64,000 bases of DNA from Providencia alcalifaciens (GCA_025961275.1 JAOQNJ010000001.1:4051353-4115352); one strand, 5' to 3'. Shown: positions 45,594 through 55,165, counted from the first letter of the stretch. The notes: generated by a model from the sequence alone, not told the origin. Program-made: numbers and translations.

Positions 45594-46711
45594 TGATTAG
45601 CCTCCAAGCTAGCATCCAGTAAGATACTGACCGTAATCCCTTTCGGGCACTCATACGTTCTTACTGTGATATAAATTTCTACTGTGTTTTTGGTTTTCCA
45701 CACAATGACAACATCACCATCTTGCGGCGGCATACATTCACCAGGAAACGTGACGCCGTTAATTTCCGCACTACGTGACATTTCACGCATAGTGCGCGCA
45801 AAGTAGCTTTTGTGGGTTTCGATGCTATTTGGCGTACTGTTTAAGCTACGATTGCCCACTTTAGCAATCGCTTGTAAACGCACACGACGCGCAACCTTAT
45901 CGACAATACGCAAATTTTCGATAGCCTGAAAATCACCGCCCTCAACATCAAGCGTTCGACCATCCGACCAATACATACCATCATAATCGGGGTACCACAT
46001 CGGGACGCTAAAACGCAGTTTTTCCAGTGCTTGCAAAGTGGCTAAATCAATTTCTGCGCCGCTACTATCTTTCGGTTTATCAACGCTACCCAAATCAAGT
46101 AATGCGCCCGTTTGAACACGAGCCGGACTATCAGCGATAGTTACCGCGCGATTGCATAAACGACCCGCTAGCACGCCAGCTTCATTACCCCAAATTGAAG
46201 GCACTAGCTGGATAGATGCTTCAGCCTCACTTTTTTGTAGATCACTTAGCCGAGTCAGTGCAGTTTGCCAAGTTTCTTTATCTTGCAACCCTGCAACGGA
46301 AAGGATCGCCCACACCCAACGGCCATATTTAGCCAATAACGTAGCGCGGAGTGTTTGCGCTGCCTTAATGGTTTTTTTGGTGGTTTCACCAATGTAGACG
46401 TAGCCTTCAACGCTAGCGACTGATTGCGCTTTGAGTACTGCATCGACAAAATCGGTGTCAGTGGCACTTTCTGGCAGAATATGAACATAACCAAAGAAGT
46501 TCTGCCCCGCATTCGCCATTGCTGCTTTGGTGTTTGACTTTAAAGGGCTGTTTTCTGCCCCCAATAACTTATCTAAATCAGTTTGGGTATTAATAGGTAA
46601 GGTTTCGCCAATATGGCTTTTCCCTTTACCGACAAATAACAAGACGCGTTCAATTTCTTTAGTCTCGCCTTGTAACTGATTAATTTGATTAACTTGCACA
46701 TTAGGCCACAT
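45590..46711 (-). CDS. Contractile tail sheath protein (DUF2586)
   Basis: 373 residues: VQVNQINQLQGETKEIERVL, FVGKGKSH, NAGQNFFGYVHILPESATDT and YWSDGRTLDVEGGDFQAIEN, with the conserved sheath-type domain where the chain gives strands to neighbours at both ends. DUF2586 is the sheath of HP1-like phages. Its presence beside a DUF2597 tube shows the tail is contractile. Confidence 0.85.
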   Translation of the reverse strand: MWPNVQVNQINQLQGETKEIERVLLFVGKGKSHIGETLPINTQTDLDKLLGAENSPLKSNTKAAMANAGQNFFGYVHILPESATDTDFVDAVLKAQSVASVEGYVYIGETTKKTIKAAQTLRATLLAKYGRWVWAILSVAGLQDKETWQTALTRLSDLQKSEAEASIQLVPSIWGNEAGVLAGRLCNRAVTIADSPARVQTGALLDLGSVDKPKDSSGAEIDLATLQALEKLRFSVPMWYPDYDGMYWSDGRTLDVEGGDFQAIENLRIVDKVARRVRLQAIAKVGNRSLNSTPNSIETHKSYFARTMREMSRSAEINGVTFPGECMPPQDGDVVIVWKTKNTVEIYITVRTYECPKGITVSILLDASLEANQ

Positions 46712-46723
46712 AGTTAAGTCCTT

Positions 46724-47437
46724 TTATTTAATATCCTGCGCCTTGATATCAGCGCCAAATCCAATCCCTTGTAACTGCCTTGCGAGTGCCTTTTTAAAGT
46801 CGCTATCGCTCATACCTAAAAAAACACGAGAGGGAACTTCGATAGTCCAAAATGTTTTAGCCGCTTTTTTACTTAATGTTCTAAGTATTCCACCTGCTTG
46901 GATAAAGCTCATATTTTCAGTGATATCTTTTACTGAGGGCTTTTTGGAACGCTTACCTTTTTTAACTTGGTAACCTAGCTCTCTTAATTTTTTGGCCTGC
47001 TTAATGGTTGCTTTTCTATCTTTATCCGTAGGCTTAGATTTGTTCTCTTTTTCAGAGTCTCGCTTTCTCCTATCCATCGTCATGCCGTTTTGTTGCGCAT
47101 AACCCACAATTCCGGCAGGAACAGGCTTTTTACCATTGCGATAATGCCCACCTTGCAAATAAATTCTAATAGCTTCTTTTTCTGGCATTTCCCTGATATG
47201 CAGCAATTTAGGCATATTGCGCAGCATTTTTTTCTTATATTTACTTTGCCTAGCTTTCCACGATGTACCATCAGGGCTTTGTTGATTTTTAATGTTACGT
47301 TTTGCCGCCGCAATGACGCCATATTTAGCCATGCGCCACAAAAAACGCTGTTTTTTCTTTTCGGGTAATTCAAGGCCTTTTAGCGCCTTTTGCATTTCAG
47401 CAAATTGGTCTTTGCTTAATTGCCCTTTAATTATCAT
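46724..47437 (-). CDS. Tail completion / virion morphogenesis protein (gpS-like)
   Basis: 237 residues, strongly basic. N-terminal helices (LSKDQFAEMQKALKGLELPE, KKKQRFLWRMAKYGVIAAAK) lead to SPDGTSWKARQ, the sequence typical of phage virion morphogenesis proteins that finish tails. The extra Lys/Arg-rich middle makes it longer than P2 gpS (150). It overlaps the gpR-like gene by 11 bases. Confidence 0.78.
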   Translation of the reverse strand: MIIKGQLSKDQFAEMQKALKGLELPEKKKQRFLWRMAKYGVIAAAKRNIKNQQSPDGTSWKARQSKYKKKMLRNMPKLLHIREMPEKEAIRIYLQGGHYRNGKKPVPAGIVGYAQQNGMTMDRRKRDSEKENKSKPTDKDRKATIKQAKKLRELGYQVKKGKRSKKPSVKDITENMSFIQAGGILRTLSKKAAKTFWTIEVPSRVFLGMSDSDFKKALARQLQGIGFGADIKAQDIK

Positions 47438-47906
47438 TTTTCACATCGCTATAAATTTCAGCATGTTCGGCAAACCATGTTTGCGGGTCAGCAAGTGCCC
47501 AACGCTCACCATCAAAGGGAACTAACCCTTCAGGGTCTTTTTTCATTACAACGGGTTCAGCTAATGAAATCGTCACAACAACAACAGCGGTATATTCATC
47601 AACATCAACTGTCATTGACGGTGATTCTTGTTCAATATTGCTGTCATTAAATTCGTTGTCTTGTTTGCTAATCCACGCATCAATTAATAAAGGAATATAA
47701 CGTGGGTCAAGTTCGCGATAAGGAAAGCGCCCCCATGCAATGACCGCATCATATTGCTGTATCATCATTTGATACTGGTCTAGCCCTAAATCTTTTTGAG
47801 CACGAATAAACTGGATTTCATCCATTTCGCTAGTGAATTCGACCTTACAAATTTGTGCTGGTAAATTGGCTTTTAAAAATTGAGTCAGACTTTGTAATTT
47901 GCTCAT
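47427..47906 (-). CDS. Tail completion protein gpR-like
   Basis: 159 residues: LQSLTQFLKANLPAQICKVE, IQFIRAQKDLGLDQYQMMIQ, YDAVIAWGRFPYRELDPRYI and an acidic beta C terminus. The pattern YDAVI.W..FPYR and place between head completion and gpS-like genes are those of P2 gpR. It joins the finished tail to the head. Start overlaps the gpL-like stop by 4 bases. Confidence 0.78.
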   Translation of the reverse strand: MSKLQSLTQFLKANLPAQICKVEFTSEMDEIQFIRAQKDLGLDQYQMMIQQYDAVIAWGRFPYRELDPRYIPLLIDAWISKQDNEFNDSNIEQESPSMTVDVDEYTAVVVVTISLAEPVVMKKDPEGLVPFDGERWALADPQTWFAEHAEIYSDVKNDN

Positions 47907-48355
47907 ATCATTCTGACCGTTGCCCGTTTTAACCCTTTAATGTTGCGGATCACTAATGAAGATTCCGCCAATAATCGGTTACGCAGCTCAGGGCTTTCCT
48001 GTTGTGGGCTCGGTGCTCGACTGAATATCGAACTGTATTCACCTAATAAATCGGCTTTTGCCCGAGCAAAAACAGCTTTCAAATATTGTGCACATAAGGC
48101 ATTTCGTTCTTTTCGTTTGACGCCCGGCACATCGGCGGCTGTTTTATAGCCCTTAGTGTTGTGGAGATTTTTAACGGTTTGTAACTCGCCATTCACTTCT
48201 GTGATGGTATTGAGTAACGCATCGGCCAGAAAATCCGTATTAATATCGGTAGGAATGGCGCGACTTTTTTGAAATTCATACAAATCCACGTCCGGCCAAA
48301 AACCATCATTTTGGATCACTTCATTGCTGTATTCGTTGCTGTTACCATCAAACAT
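47903..48355 (-). CDS. Head completion/stabilisation protein gpL-like
   Basis: 150 residues: FWPDVDLYEFQKSRAIPTDI at the start, then DALLNTITEVNGELQTVKNL, NALCAQYLKAVFARAKADLL. This is P2 gpL, which binds the portal ring after DNA packaging. It follows the small terminase with a 95-bp gap holding a terminator-like hairpin. Confidence 0.85.
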   Translation of the reverse strand: MFDGNSNEYSNEVIQNDGFWPDVDLYEFQKSRAIPTDINTDFLADALLNTITEVNGELQTVKNLHNTKGYKTAADVPGVKRKERNALCAQYLKAVFARAKADLLGEYSSIFSRAPSPQQESPELRNRLLAESSLVIRNIKGLKRATVRMI

Positions 48356-48370
48356 AGCGCGCCCTTAAAT

Positions 48371-48438
48371 AAAAAAGTGGGCTGTCCGGCGTCCATGGCC
48401 AATCGCAATAAATTGCATTGCCTCAGCCGCGCCCACTT
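48371..48438 (-). terminator. Terminator-like structure between the M-like and L-like genes
   Basis: AAGTGGGC (48375-48382) and GCCCACTT (48431-48438) pair; on the minus strand the second arm runs into TTTTTT. The loop is long (48 bases), so termination would be partial. It lies between two genes of one late operon and may adjust head versus tail gene levels. Confidence 0.4.
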
Positions 48439-48450
48439 GGCTTGCGGTAG

Positions 48451-49152
48451 CTATTCAGCAGCTAACATCCGTAATCGCATAGCAATGCGGTCACGGTGTG
48501 TTCTGACGCCGCTTTTAGGGTTTAACTGATGCGCTCGCGAAAGATACGCCTCAGCTTTTTCTAAATCATCCACATTATCAATAGCACTGGCCTTCACTTC
48601 TCCGTTGTCACCTTTTAACAGTTCCAATGCGGCAAATTTGTACCATTTCGCCTTGATTTTTTCGTGGATACGCCATTTTTCAGTGACATTTTCAAATGTT
48701 CTTGAAAAATAAGGCTCAATGGAGTTTCCCGCTTCGCTTTCAAGCTGCGCCCATTCTAAAATGGTGTCAGCCACGAAAGCAGGAAAACCACTTTTAAAGC
48801 TTCCGGGGGTTGCCTGTCCTTGCACTATGGCGATATCCGCCCAATCCAATCCCTGCTGGAATTCCCCCACATCAAATAGCCACACGACACAGTAGGCAAA
48901 AATAGGGTTTTTATAGACTCTCCCATCGTCCAAATAACGTTGTGCAGTCGGTAGATAATTAGGAAGAAACTCCCGTTTTTTTATCTCTGTCCGTTCTGCT
49001 ATCGTCATCCCTTTGAGTCGTGCGGCATCCCTGTCAACCGCACGCGCTTGCAAATGCATACTTTCACCATCAGCAATGACAATCGCTTGTTGTTGCTCCA
49101 GTTTTTGCTGCATTTCGACTTTGAGTCGATGCCGTTGACCGGGTGATAACAT
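48451..49152 (-). CDS. Terminase small subunit gpM-like
   Basis: 233 residues: HRLKVEMQQKLEQQQAIVIA, MTIAERTEIKKREFLPNYLP, WLFDVGEFQQGLDWADIAIV and a C-terminal TPR-like piece with SRAHQLNPKSGVRTHRDRIA. P2 gpM cuts cos DNA with gpP, and this protein has the family's endonuclease-type layout. Its ATG overlaps the last base of the capsid gene. Confidence 0.85.
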   Translation of the reverse strand: MLSPGQRHRLKVEMQQKLEQQQAIVIADGESMHLQARAVDRDAARLKGMTIAERTEIKKREFLPNYLPTAQRYLDDGRVYKNPIFAYCVVWLFDVGEFQQGLDWADIAIVQGQATPGSFKSGFPAFVADTILEWAQLESEAGNSIEPYFSRTFENVTEKWRIHEKIKAKWYKFAALELLKGDNGEVKASAIDNVDDLEKAEAYLSRAHQLNPKSGVRTHRDRIAMRLRMLAAE

Positions 49153-50183
49153 TACTCCGTCTCCAACGTATCTTTTGGTTCAACCAATTCACCAATGGTG
49201 ACGGCTGACTCATCAATCGCCCCGTAAAGCTCAGGATATTCCAACGCATAGCCTTCATTTCGTAGGTATTTGTTTTCATATTGCTTGCGGTCTTCCACAA
49301 ACTCAGCTTTGCGTTGACGGGTATTGCGCTGCGTGTACAGATGTAAGTTTGATAATGTGGTCACCACTAAACGCTTACCCGGCATAAATGGCGGAATATA
49401 GGCAGAGCGACCTGCAATTGTTGTCCCGAGTAATTGCGCTGCGATTTTTTCGGTTGGTCGGTCAGCGGCTTGGTACAAACGGTGTTGTTCCGCTGCAACT
49501 AAATCCGCACCCACAAGTACCACTAAGCGTGGGTCAGTACGGTATTGCACTGGAATACAGGTATTCACAACTTCTTGTGCCATTGCATCGATTGAACGGA
49601 AATCACCTTTATCATCCAGCGTTACCGCTTCGGTGATAACTTGTTTCCCACCTTTCCACTTTTTGGCAATTTCATGCCAGCCGATGTTGACGTCTTCGCC
49701 ATTCGGGTACTTTTCCGCATCCGTACTATCTGCTACGTGATTACCATTGAAACCAATGCGCAACATGTCGAGGGCAAAACTTTCATTGACGAAATTTTGC
49801 ATCATTTGGTAAAACTCATTTTCACCGCCTGAGTTTGCCCATACAGAAAGCACATCCCACGGTAAGAAAGCCCCTGAGTCAGTTTCAGCTAATTTATATT
49901 CGTTACCATCTTGCCCCGTTTCACGCATGAAACGACCACCTTTTTTACGTCCCGTGAATAAACCTGGGTTACCCACTGAAATGACTTGGCCTGCCAGTTG
50001 GTCAACGTCAGCGCAATAAATCATGTTGAGAAACGCGACTGACTCCATAATGGCTTTTCGTAATGCAATTTCTTTTGGCTCGGTGAGCGCAAAGTATTTT
50101 GACGCATCATCGACATTGTATGAACGTTCAAGGCCAATCTTATGGCTTTTTAAATACGTTCTGGCCGTATTGTTTAATAACAT
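49152..50183 (-). CDS. Major capsid protein gpN-like
   Basis: 343 residues of the P2 capsid family (HK97 fold): ALRKAIMESVAFLNMIYCAD, VISVGNPGLFTGRKKGGRF, PWDVLSVWANSGGENEFYQM, IPVQYRTDPRLVVLVGADLV and RNEGYALEYPELYGAIDESA. Normal length. It follows the scaffold/protease gene by 46 bases. Confidence 0.92.
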   Translation of the reverse strand: MLLNNTARTYLKSHKIGLERSYNVDDASKYFALTEPKEIALRKAIMESVAFLNMIYCADVDQLAGQVISVGNPGLFTGRKKGGRFMRETGQDGNEYKLAETDSGAFLPWDVLSVWANSGGENEFYQMMQNFVNESFALDMLRIGFNGNHVADSTDAEKYPNGEDVNIGWHEIAKKWKGGKQVITEAVTLDDKGDFRSIDAMAQEVVNTCIPVQYRTDPRLVVLVGADLVAAEQHRLYQAADRPTEKIAAQLLGTTIAGRSAYIPPFMPGKRLVVTTLSNLHLYTQRNTRQRKAEFVEDRKQYENKYLRNEGYALEYPELYGAIDESAVTIGELVEPKDTLETE

Positions 50184-50229
50184 GGAAATCCCTCTCCAAA
50201 ACTCAGTAACTGGCTCTAATCACAATCTA

Positions 50230-50985
50230 TTAGAGGTGAACAAACTCTTTACGACCCGCGGGATTTTTCCCCGGGAGTTTGGTCGCAACTTTGCTAAATG
50301 TTTTAGTGATTTCCGGCAAATTATCGCGTAGCTTGGCGAAATCTTCGGTATCCACCACATCTTTCACCACTTCTACATCGTGCTGGGCTTGTTCAAGCAT
50401 ACTTTCCAATTCAGCGATTTTGGTCAGTGCTGCGGATAAATCAGCCGCCATTCCAGATAACACTTCATCATCCACAGTAGTTTCTGTTGGCTTTTCTTCT
50501 GGCACTTCTTCAATGCCAAAATGCTGACGCCATGTTTTTTTTGCTGGTTTTGCCATTTTCCGATTTCCTTGTTTTTGACGACTAAAATACAGTCTTGTCG
50601 TGCCCACACTGGCTGGGGTATCTGTGACCGCCAAGCCCTCTAAATATGTCACGCCTTTATTGCGAAAATTGGTATTCATCTCAACGGAGGTGAATACACC
50701 ACGATTTTGGCTGTTCATTTCGAGTAAACGCGCAAAGGGACGTAACACGGCATACAAACGTAATGCATTGTTTTCATCTGTATCTGCTCGTAGCTCGACA
50801 ACTTCACCAAGTGGATCACCTCGCTTTTCACCATGTTCATTGTGTTGTGCCCAAATCATGGCGGTGTAGAGGTCAGTGTCATAGGTTTCTGCCATGTCGA
50901 TAATTTCGTCACGCAGAATTTCCCGTCCATCGATAGTTTCACCTTCCGTGGCAATGCAGATCCATGTTGTGCGTAATTGCGACAT
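50230..50985 (-). CDS. Capsid scaffolding protein and protease gpO-like
   Basis: 251 residues. The N-terminal serine-protease part has IATEGETIDGREILRDEIID, YTAMIWAQHNEHGEKRGDPL (His) and NRGVFTSVEMNTNFRNKG (Ser); the C-terminal half is a helical scaffold (AALTKIAELESMLEQAQHDV). As in P2 it would guide head assembly and process capsid, scaffold and portal. First gene of the leftward head operon, divergent from the gpP-like gene. Confidence 0.9.
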   Translation of the reverse strand: MSQLRTTWICIATEGETIDGREILRDEIIDMAETYDTDLYTAMIWAQHNEHGEKRGDPLGEVVELRADTDENNALRLYAVLRPFARLLEMNSQNRGVFTSVEMNTNFRNKGVTYLEGLAVTDTPASVGTTRLYFSRQKQGNRKMAKPAKKTWRQHFGIEEVPEEKPTETTVDDEVLSGMAADLSAALTKIAELESMLEQAQHDVEVVKDVVDTEDFAKLRDNLPEITKTFSKVATKLPGKNPAGRKEFVHL

Positions 50986-51133
50986 CCTTTGTCCTTAACT
51001 GCATACCGTTCCTTTTGAGCCATCAGTATTGCCAATTCTTATTCGGGGCGCGAATGGTTGAGTTCGGTTATAACGTGATAGGCGAAAACAGGTAGATGCC
51101 CACGGAGTCTGAACACTGCACAATGTTCTGACT
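50986..51133. promoter_or_regulatory. Divergent late-promoter region between gpO- and gpP-like genes
   Basis: 148 bp that must carry late promoters in both directions, in P2 activated by Ogr. GAACA-N8-TGTTC (51111-51128) is a clear dyad 5 bases before the gpP-like ATG. No exact TGT-N12-ACA Ogr box was found; the nearest is TGT-N12-ACC at 50990. Confidence 0.5.
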
Positions 51134-52912
51134 ATGGCTAAACACTCAGATGCAATCATTCAGGTCGCTAAGTCACTTTACTTGCGCCGCTATACTCCCG
51201 CAGAAATTGCGGAGGAACTAAATCTGCCAAATCGGCGGATCGTCTATTATTGGGCGCAAAAGTGGAATTGGGCGGATATGCTCAGCCATGAAAGCGTATT
51301 GGAGGCAATAAATCGGCGTATTGCGTTATTGTCTGAACGCAATAAAAAGAACGAAATTGAGTTAGAAGAACTTGATAGGTTGATTGGCCATCACGTTAAA
51401 TTGATGGCACAAGCCAATAAGCACAAAGAAAAGCTGGCTGAAATAAGGGCACAAGCGGAATCCGGTGAAGAGTATGTATCTAATGGTGATGGGGAAACCA
51501 AGAAAAAACGCCATTATAAGAAAAATGATATTTCCGCACTCACCCCCGAAGACTTTCAAAAATTCGCGGATGAAATGCTGTTTGGCTATCAAAAACACTT
51601 ACGTATTAACATCAAGAAAGCCATCCGTAACATCTTGAAATCGCGTCAAATTGGGGCGACGTGGTATTTTGCGTTTGAAGCGTTTGAAGATGCGGTGTTA
51701 ACGGGCGACCCTCAAATCTTTTTATCGGCCTCACGGCCACAAGCGGAGGTGTTCCGCTCTTACATCGTCAACATTGCAGATAAATTCTTTGGTGTGACGC
51801 TAACGGGGAATCCTATTCGTTTAAGCAATGGTGCTGAATTACGTTTTTTATCAACGAATAAAAATACAGCACAGTCCTACAGTGGCCATTTGTATTGTGA
51901 TGAATATTTTTGGGTGCCTGACTTTAAGCGACTCAATGAAGTGGCCTCTGCCATGGCCACACACGATAAATGGCGCACCACTTATTTTTCAACGCCGAGT
52001 GCCAAAACACACCCCGCATACCCATTTTGGACGGGTGACGAATGGCGCGGCAATGATGCCGCCCGTAAAAATATTGAGTTTCCATCACTGGAAGAAATGC
52101 AGGACGGTGGGGCAGATTGCCCAGATGGTCAATGGCGCTATGTGATCACCATTGAAGATGCGGTACGTAACGGATTTAACCTTGCATCTATTGATAAACT
52201 CCGTAATCGCTATAACAAAGACACGTTTAACATGTTGTATATGTGTGTATTTGTGGATAGCGGTGCATCGGTATTCAAATATAACGATCTCGAAAAATGT
52301 ACTGTTGATATTGGCCTATGGGATGATCACGACCCGAGTATGGAAAGACCCTTTGGTAATCGCGAAGTCTGGGGCGGTTATGACCCCGCACGTTCGGGCG
52401 ATACCTCAACCTTTGTCATTATTGCCCCACCATTGGTATCAATTGAGCTTTTCCGTGTTCTCGCCACATTTTATTGGCAGGGAATGAGCTGGAAGCATCA
52501 AGCAAAACAAATCCAAGATTTATACAGTAAATACCGTTTTACCCATATTGGCATTGATACGACAGGGATTGGTCATGGGGTGTATGAGATGGTTGCTGAT
52601 TTTGCCCCACGAGTGACAACCGCTATTCATTACAGCCAACAAACGAAAACACAGTTAGTGTTAAAAATGATTGATTTGATTGATGAGCAACGGATCACAT
52701 GGGATGAAGAACAAAAAGAAATTCTAGCCAGTTTCCTTGGTATCCGGCACACAACCACAGGGAAAGGCGGCTCAATGACATTTGTTGCTGATAGAAGCAA
52801 AGAAACCGGACATGCAGATGTATTTTTTGCTATAGCCCATGCCGTATCTAATGAACCGCTGAACAATGAAAAACAGCGTAAATCTAAATACAAATTCCAG
52901 AAGGCTGCATAA
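51134..52912 (+). CDS. Terminase large subunit gpP-like (ATPase)
   Basis: 592 residues. An N-terminal HTH (YTPAEIAEELNLPNRRIVYY), the ATPase with the Walker-A-like KSRQIGATWYFAFEA near residue 170 and Walker B in HLYCDEYFWV near 252, and a C-terminal nuclease-type domain (WGGYDPARSGDTSTFVIIA, HIGIDTTGIGHGVYEMV, GHADVFFAIAHAV). It drives DNA into the procapsid and cuts at cos with the small subunit. Its stop overlaps the portal ATG. Confidence 0.93.
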   Translation: MAKHSDAIIQVAKSLYLRRYTPAEIAEELNLPNRRIVYYWAQKWNWADMLSHESVLEAINRRIALLSERNKKNEIELEELDRLIGHHVKLMAQANKHKEKLAEIRAQAESGEEYVSNGDGETKKKRHYKKNDISALTPEDFQKFADEMLFGYQKHLRINIKKAIRNILKSRQIGATWYFAFEAFEDAVLTGDPQIFLSASRPQAEVFRSYIVNIADKFFGVTLTGNPIRLSNGAELRFLSTNKNTAQSYSGHLYCDEYFWVPDFKRLNEVASAMATHDKWRTTYFSTPSAKTHPAYPFWTGDEWRGNDAARKNIEFPSLEEMQDGGADCPDGQWRYVITIEDAVRNGFNLASIDKLRNRYNKDTFNMLYMCVFVDSGASVFKYNDLEKCTVDIGLWDDHDPSMERPFGNREVWGGYDPARSGDTSTFVIIAPPLVSIELFRVLATFYWQGMSWKHQAKQIQDLYSKYRFTHIGIDTTGIGHGVYEMVADFAPRVTTAIHYSQQTKTQLVLKMIDLIDEQRITWDEEQKEILASFLGIRHTTTGKGGSMTFVADRSKETGHADVFFAIAHAVSNEPLNNEKQRKSKYKFQKAA

Positions 52913-53949
52913 TGAGTAAGAAAAAGTTACGGAAAACAGCGGTAAAACAGGCCAGCGCTCAAAAAGGGATGAGCATTATTACTCTGGGGAAACCTGAACC
53001 TATTTTAACGACACATACAGATTACCAAAATATTTGGTATGACAATGATTATGACCATTACACCTTACCTATAGACCGCATAGCCTTAGCACAATTGGTA
53101 AATTTAAATGGCCAACATGGGGGGGTTATTCATGCGCGTTCAAATATGGTGTTATCCGACTATCAAGGAGGCAGCTTAACGCATCAAGAATTACGTGCCA
53201 GTGTGCTGGATTATTTTGTCTTTGGTGACACTCCGATTTTAAAACTCCGTAATTATTTCGGTGAAGTGATTGGGTTACATGTCTTGCCTGCACTGTATAT
53301 GCGCCGCCGTAAAGATGATGATTTTGTTATTTTGCAAGAAGGTGAACCGATTGTGTATACACCGGATGATGTGATTTACATTAAACAATATGACCCACAA
53401 CAACAGGTTTACGGCATACCCGATTATATTGGTGGCATTCATGCCGCATTATTGAACAGTGAAGCCACGATATTTCGCCGCCGTTATTATCATAACGGTG
53501 CGCATACTGGCGGCATGATTTACTGTAATGATCCCATGCTGACTGATGAAGTGGAAGACATGATCACGCAAAAATTACAGAACAGCAAAGGAATTGGTAA
53601 TTTTGACACCATGTTTGTGCATATCCCTAATGGGGATGCCGACGGCATCAAATTTATTCCTGTCGGGGATATTTCGGCTAATGATGAATTTAGTAATGTT
53701 AAAAACATCAGTGCACAAGACATTTTAACCGCTCACCGCTTTCCCGCAGGGCTGGCCGGAATTATTCCGGGTAATGTTGGCGGTCTTGGTGACCCACGCA
53801 ATGCGCGTGAAGCTTACCGACAAGATGAAATTATCCCCGTTCAACGTATGTTTGCTAACGCGATAAATAATGATGCTGAGGTGCCTGATCATTTAAAGAT
53901 CACTTTTCAAGAAGATAGCAACATGTTAGTCAATAATAATGCAAAGTAG
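52912..53949 (+). CDS. Portal protein gpQ-like (PBSX family)
   Basis: 345 residues: IDRIALAQLVNLNGQHGGVI, HARSNMVLSDYQGG, IYIKQYDPQQQVYGIPDYIG, EDMITQKLQNSKGIGNFDTM, DILTAHRFPAGLAGIIPGNV. Typical P2 portal of normal length; the dodecamer is the DNA gate and docking point for terminase. Coupled to the ATPase gene by a one-base overlap, the usual P-Q pair. Confidence 0.93.
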   Translation: MSKKKLRKTAVKQASAQKGMSIITLGKPEPILTTHTDYQNIWYDNDYDHYTLPIDRIALAQLVNLNGQHGGVIHARSNMVLSDYQGGSLTHQELRASVLDYFVFGDTPILKLRNYFGEVIGLHVLPALYMRRRKDDDFVILQEGEPIVYTPDDVIYIKQYDPQQQVYGIPDYIGGIHAALLNSEATIFRRRYYHNGAHTGGMIYCNDPMLTDEVEDMITQKLQNSKGIGNFDTMFVHIPNGDADGIKFIPVGDISANDEFSNVKNISAQDILTAHRFPAGLAGIIPGNVGGLGDPRNAREAYRQDEIIPVQRMFANAINNDAEVPDHLKITFQEDSNMLVNNNAK

Positions 53950-53989
53950 TTAGAATTTACGGAAATTAATAGTCATATGGAAATGAAAA

Positions 53990-54298
53990 ATGCGCAAAAA
54001 TAAGGTAAAATTAAAGGGTTATTTTCAAGCGGAGATTTGGAACGTGCGAGTATTAAAAATATTTTGCCCTGAATGTGGCGAGAAAGCGATAATTCGCAAA
54101 TCAAATAGAAAACATCGTGAAGTTTCAGATCTCTATTGTGCATGTAGCGATGTTGAATGTGGTCATACTTATGTTTTAAGCCTAACCTTTGACCATACGA
54201 TTAGCCCAAGTGCAAAAAGTAATAAATTGATTGGTTCGATGATACAAAATTTGAATCCAGAACAGCGCCAGATGGCGCTGGAGTTATTGAAATATTAA
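53990..54298 (+). CDS. Ogr/Delta-type zinc-finger late transcription activator
   Basis: Up to 102 residues. The core has IFCPECGEKAIIRKS and LYCACSDVECGHTYVLSLTF, a C-x2-C ... C-x4-C zinc site like P2 Ogr, followed by the TISPSAK segment. A GTG at 54044 with GGAG 9 bases upstream would give an 84-residue form closer to Ogr (72); either start is possible. It would turn on the late operons. It lies just after the portal gene rather than beside attachment site and gpD as in P2. Confidence 0.82.
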   Translation: MRKNKVKLKGYFQAEIWNVRVLKIFCPECGEKAIIRKSNRKHREVSDLYCACSDVECGHTYVLSLTFDHTISPSAKSNKLIGSMIQNLNPEQRQMALELLKY

Positions 54299-54403
54299 AT
54301 TTTTTTATTCTTATCTTATTGTATTTTTAACTATTATCTTAAAGCTAAGGCGAAAATAATCTGTATGGGAAAATATCACCATAAACATTATTTTTTGGTG
54401 ATA

Positions 54404-55165
54404 TTACCCGTTAACCCATCCATGCTTTTTTAGCTTTTCCTCTAAGCGTTTTGCTTGTGCTTCATATTCTTTTCTTGCATATGTCATGTCACTTAATTTT
54501 TCTTGAAGGTCTTTTATTATTCTTTCTTTTGCTATAATTCCATTATCATTTAAGTTTTCTGTTAACCTCTCATTTTCATAGAATAATTCATTAACTTTCT
54601 CTTGTTGCATTGAAATTGTTTCCTGTAGTTCACTCATCTTATTTATATTAAATTCTTTTTCTTCTTTCAATTCGTTGATTTCTCTTGTTAGAGCGCCTTC
54701 TTTATCTTTAGAGACTGTAATTTGTTCTCTCATCTCTTGAATTTCTTTTTCTTTATTTGTTTTTGTATCCTCATAAGCCATATCTTTTTCAGCTCGTAAT
54801 GATTCTCTTTCTTTTTCAAGCTCTAACTCTTTTATTTTTTTACTATGCTCGATTGACATAGATATGTAATCAAACCAAACCATTGCTTTTTGGAAAACAA
54901 GATTTAATGGCTTATTAAGAAATAAGTAAGCAGTTGTAAAAAATACAGGTATAAACCATGAGTTTTTTTCACTAAATGCAACTGAGGCAATTTGTACTTT
55001 CTGCTGAATTGAATCATTACCGAAAATTAGAACAAGCAAGGAATTCCAGTTAAATACACACCATGAAATAACAAATGTTGCCATAACAGGATTTTTAATT
55101 CTATCTTTTGCAGCATCTGATACTGCCTGAACGATTTCTTTTGCTTCTTCTTTCATTTTTATCAT
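54404..55165 (-). CDS. Membrane protein with long coiled coil, probable prophage cargo gene
   Basis: 253 residues. After a short helix comes the conserved-looking RIKNPVMATFVISWCVFNWN, which starts a first membrane helix; a second follows at about 70-87 (IPVFFTTAYLFLNK). Residues 105-250 are almost unbroken heptad coiled coil (KIKELELEKERESLRAEKDM and on). I have seen the N-terminal pattern in other unannotated phage and plasmid proteins but know no function. It stands alone between ogr-like and the SOS-controlled gene, where P2-like phages carry exchangeable genes such as tin or old. Confidence 0.65.
   Translation of the reverse strand: MIKMKEEAKEIVQAVSDAAKDRIKNPVMATFVISWCVFNWNSLLVLIFGNDSIQQKVQIASVAFSEKNSWFIPVFFTTAYLFLNKPLNLVFQKAMVWFDYISMSIEHSKKIKELELEKERESLRAEKDMAYEDTKTNKEKEIQEMREQITVSKDKEGALTREINELKEEKEFNINKMSELQETISMQQEKVNELFYENERLTENLNDNGIIAKERIIKDLQEKLSDMTYARKEYEAQAKRLEEKLKKHGWVNG

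Noticed and set aside
50990-51007. Ogr-type activator site before the gpP-like gene
   Set aside because: The best match ends in ACC instead of ACA; too weak to call as a site.
53950-54403. Phage cos site next to the portal gene, as in P2
   Set aside because: No sequence similar enough to known cos sites could be recognised by eye.
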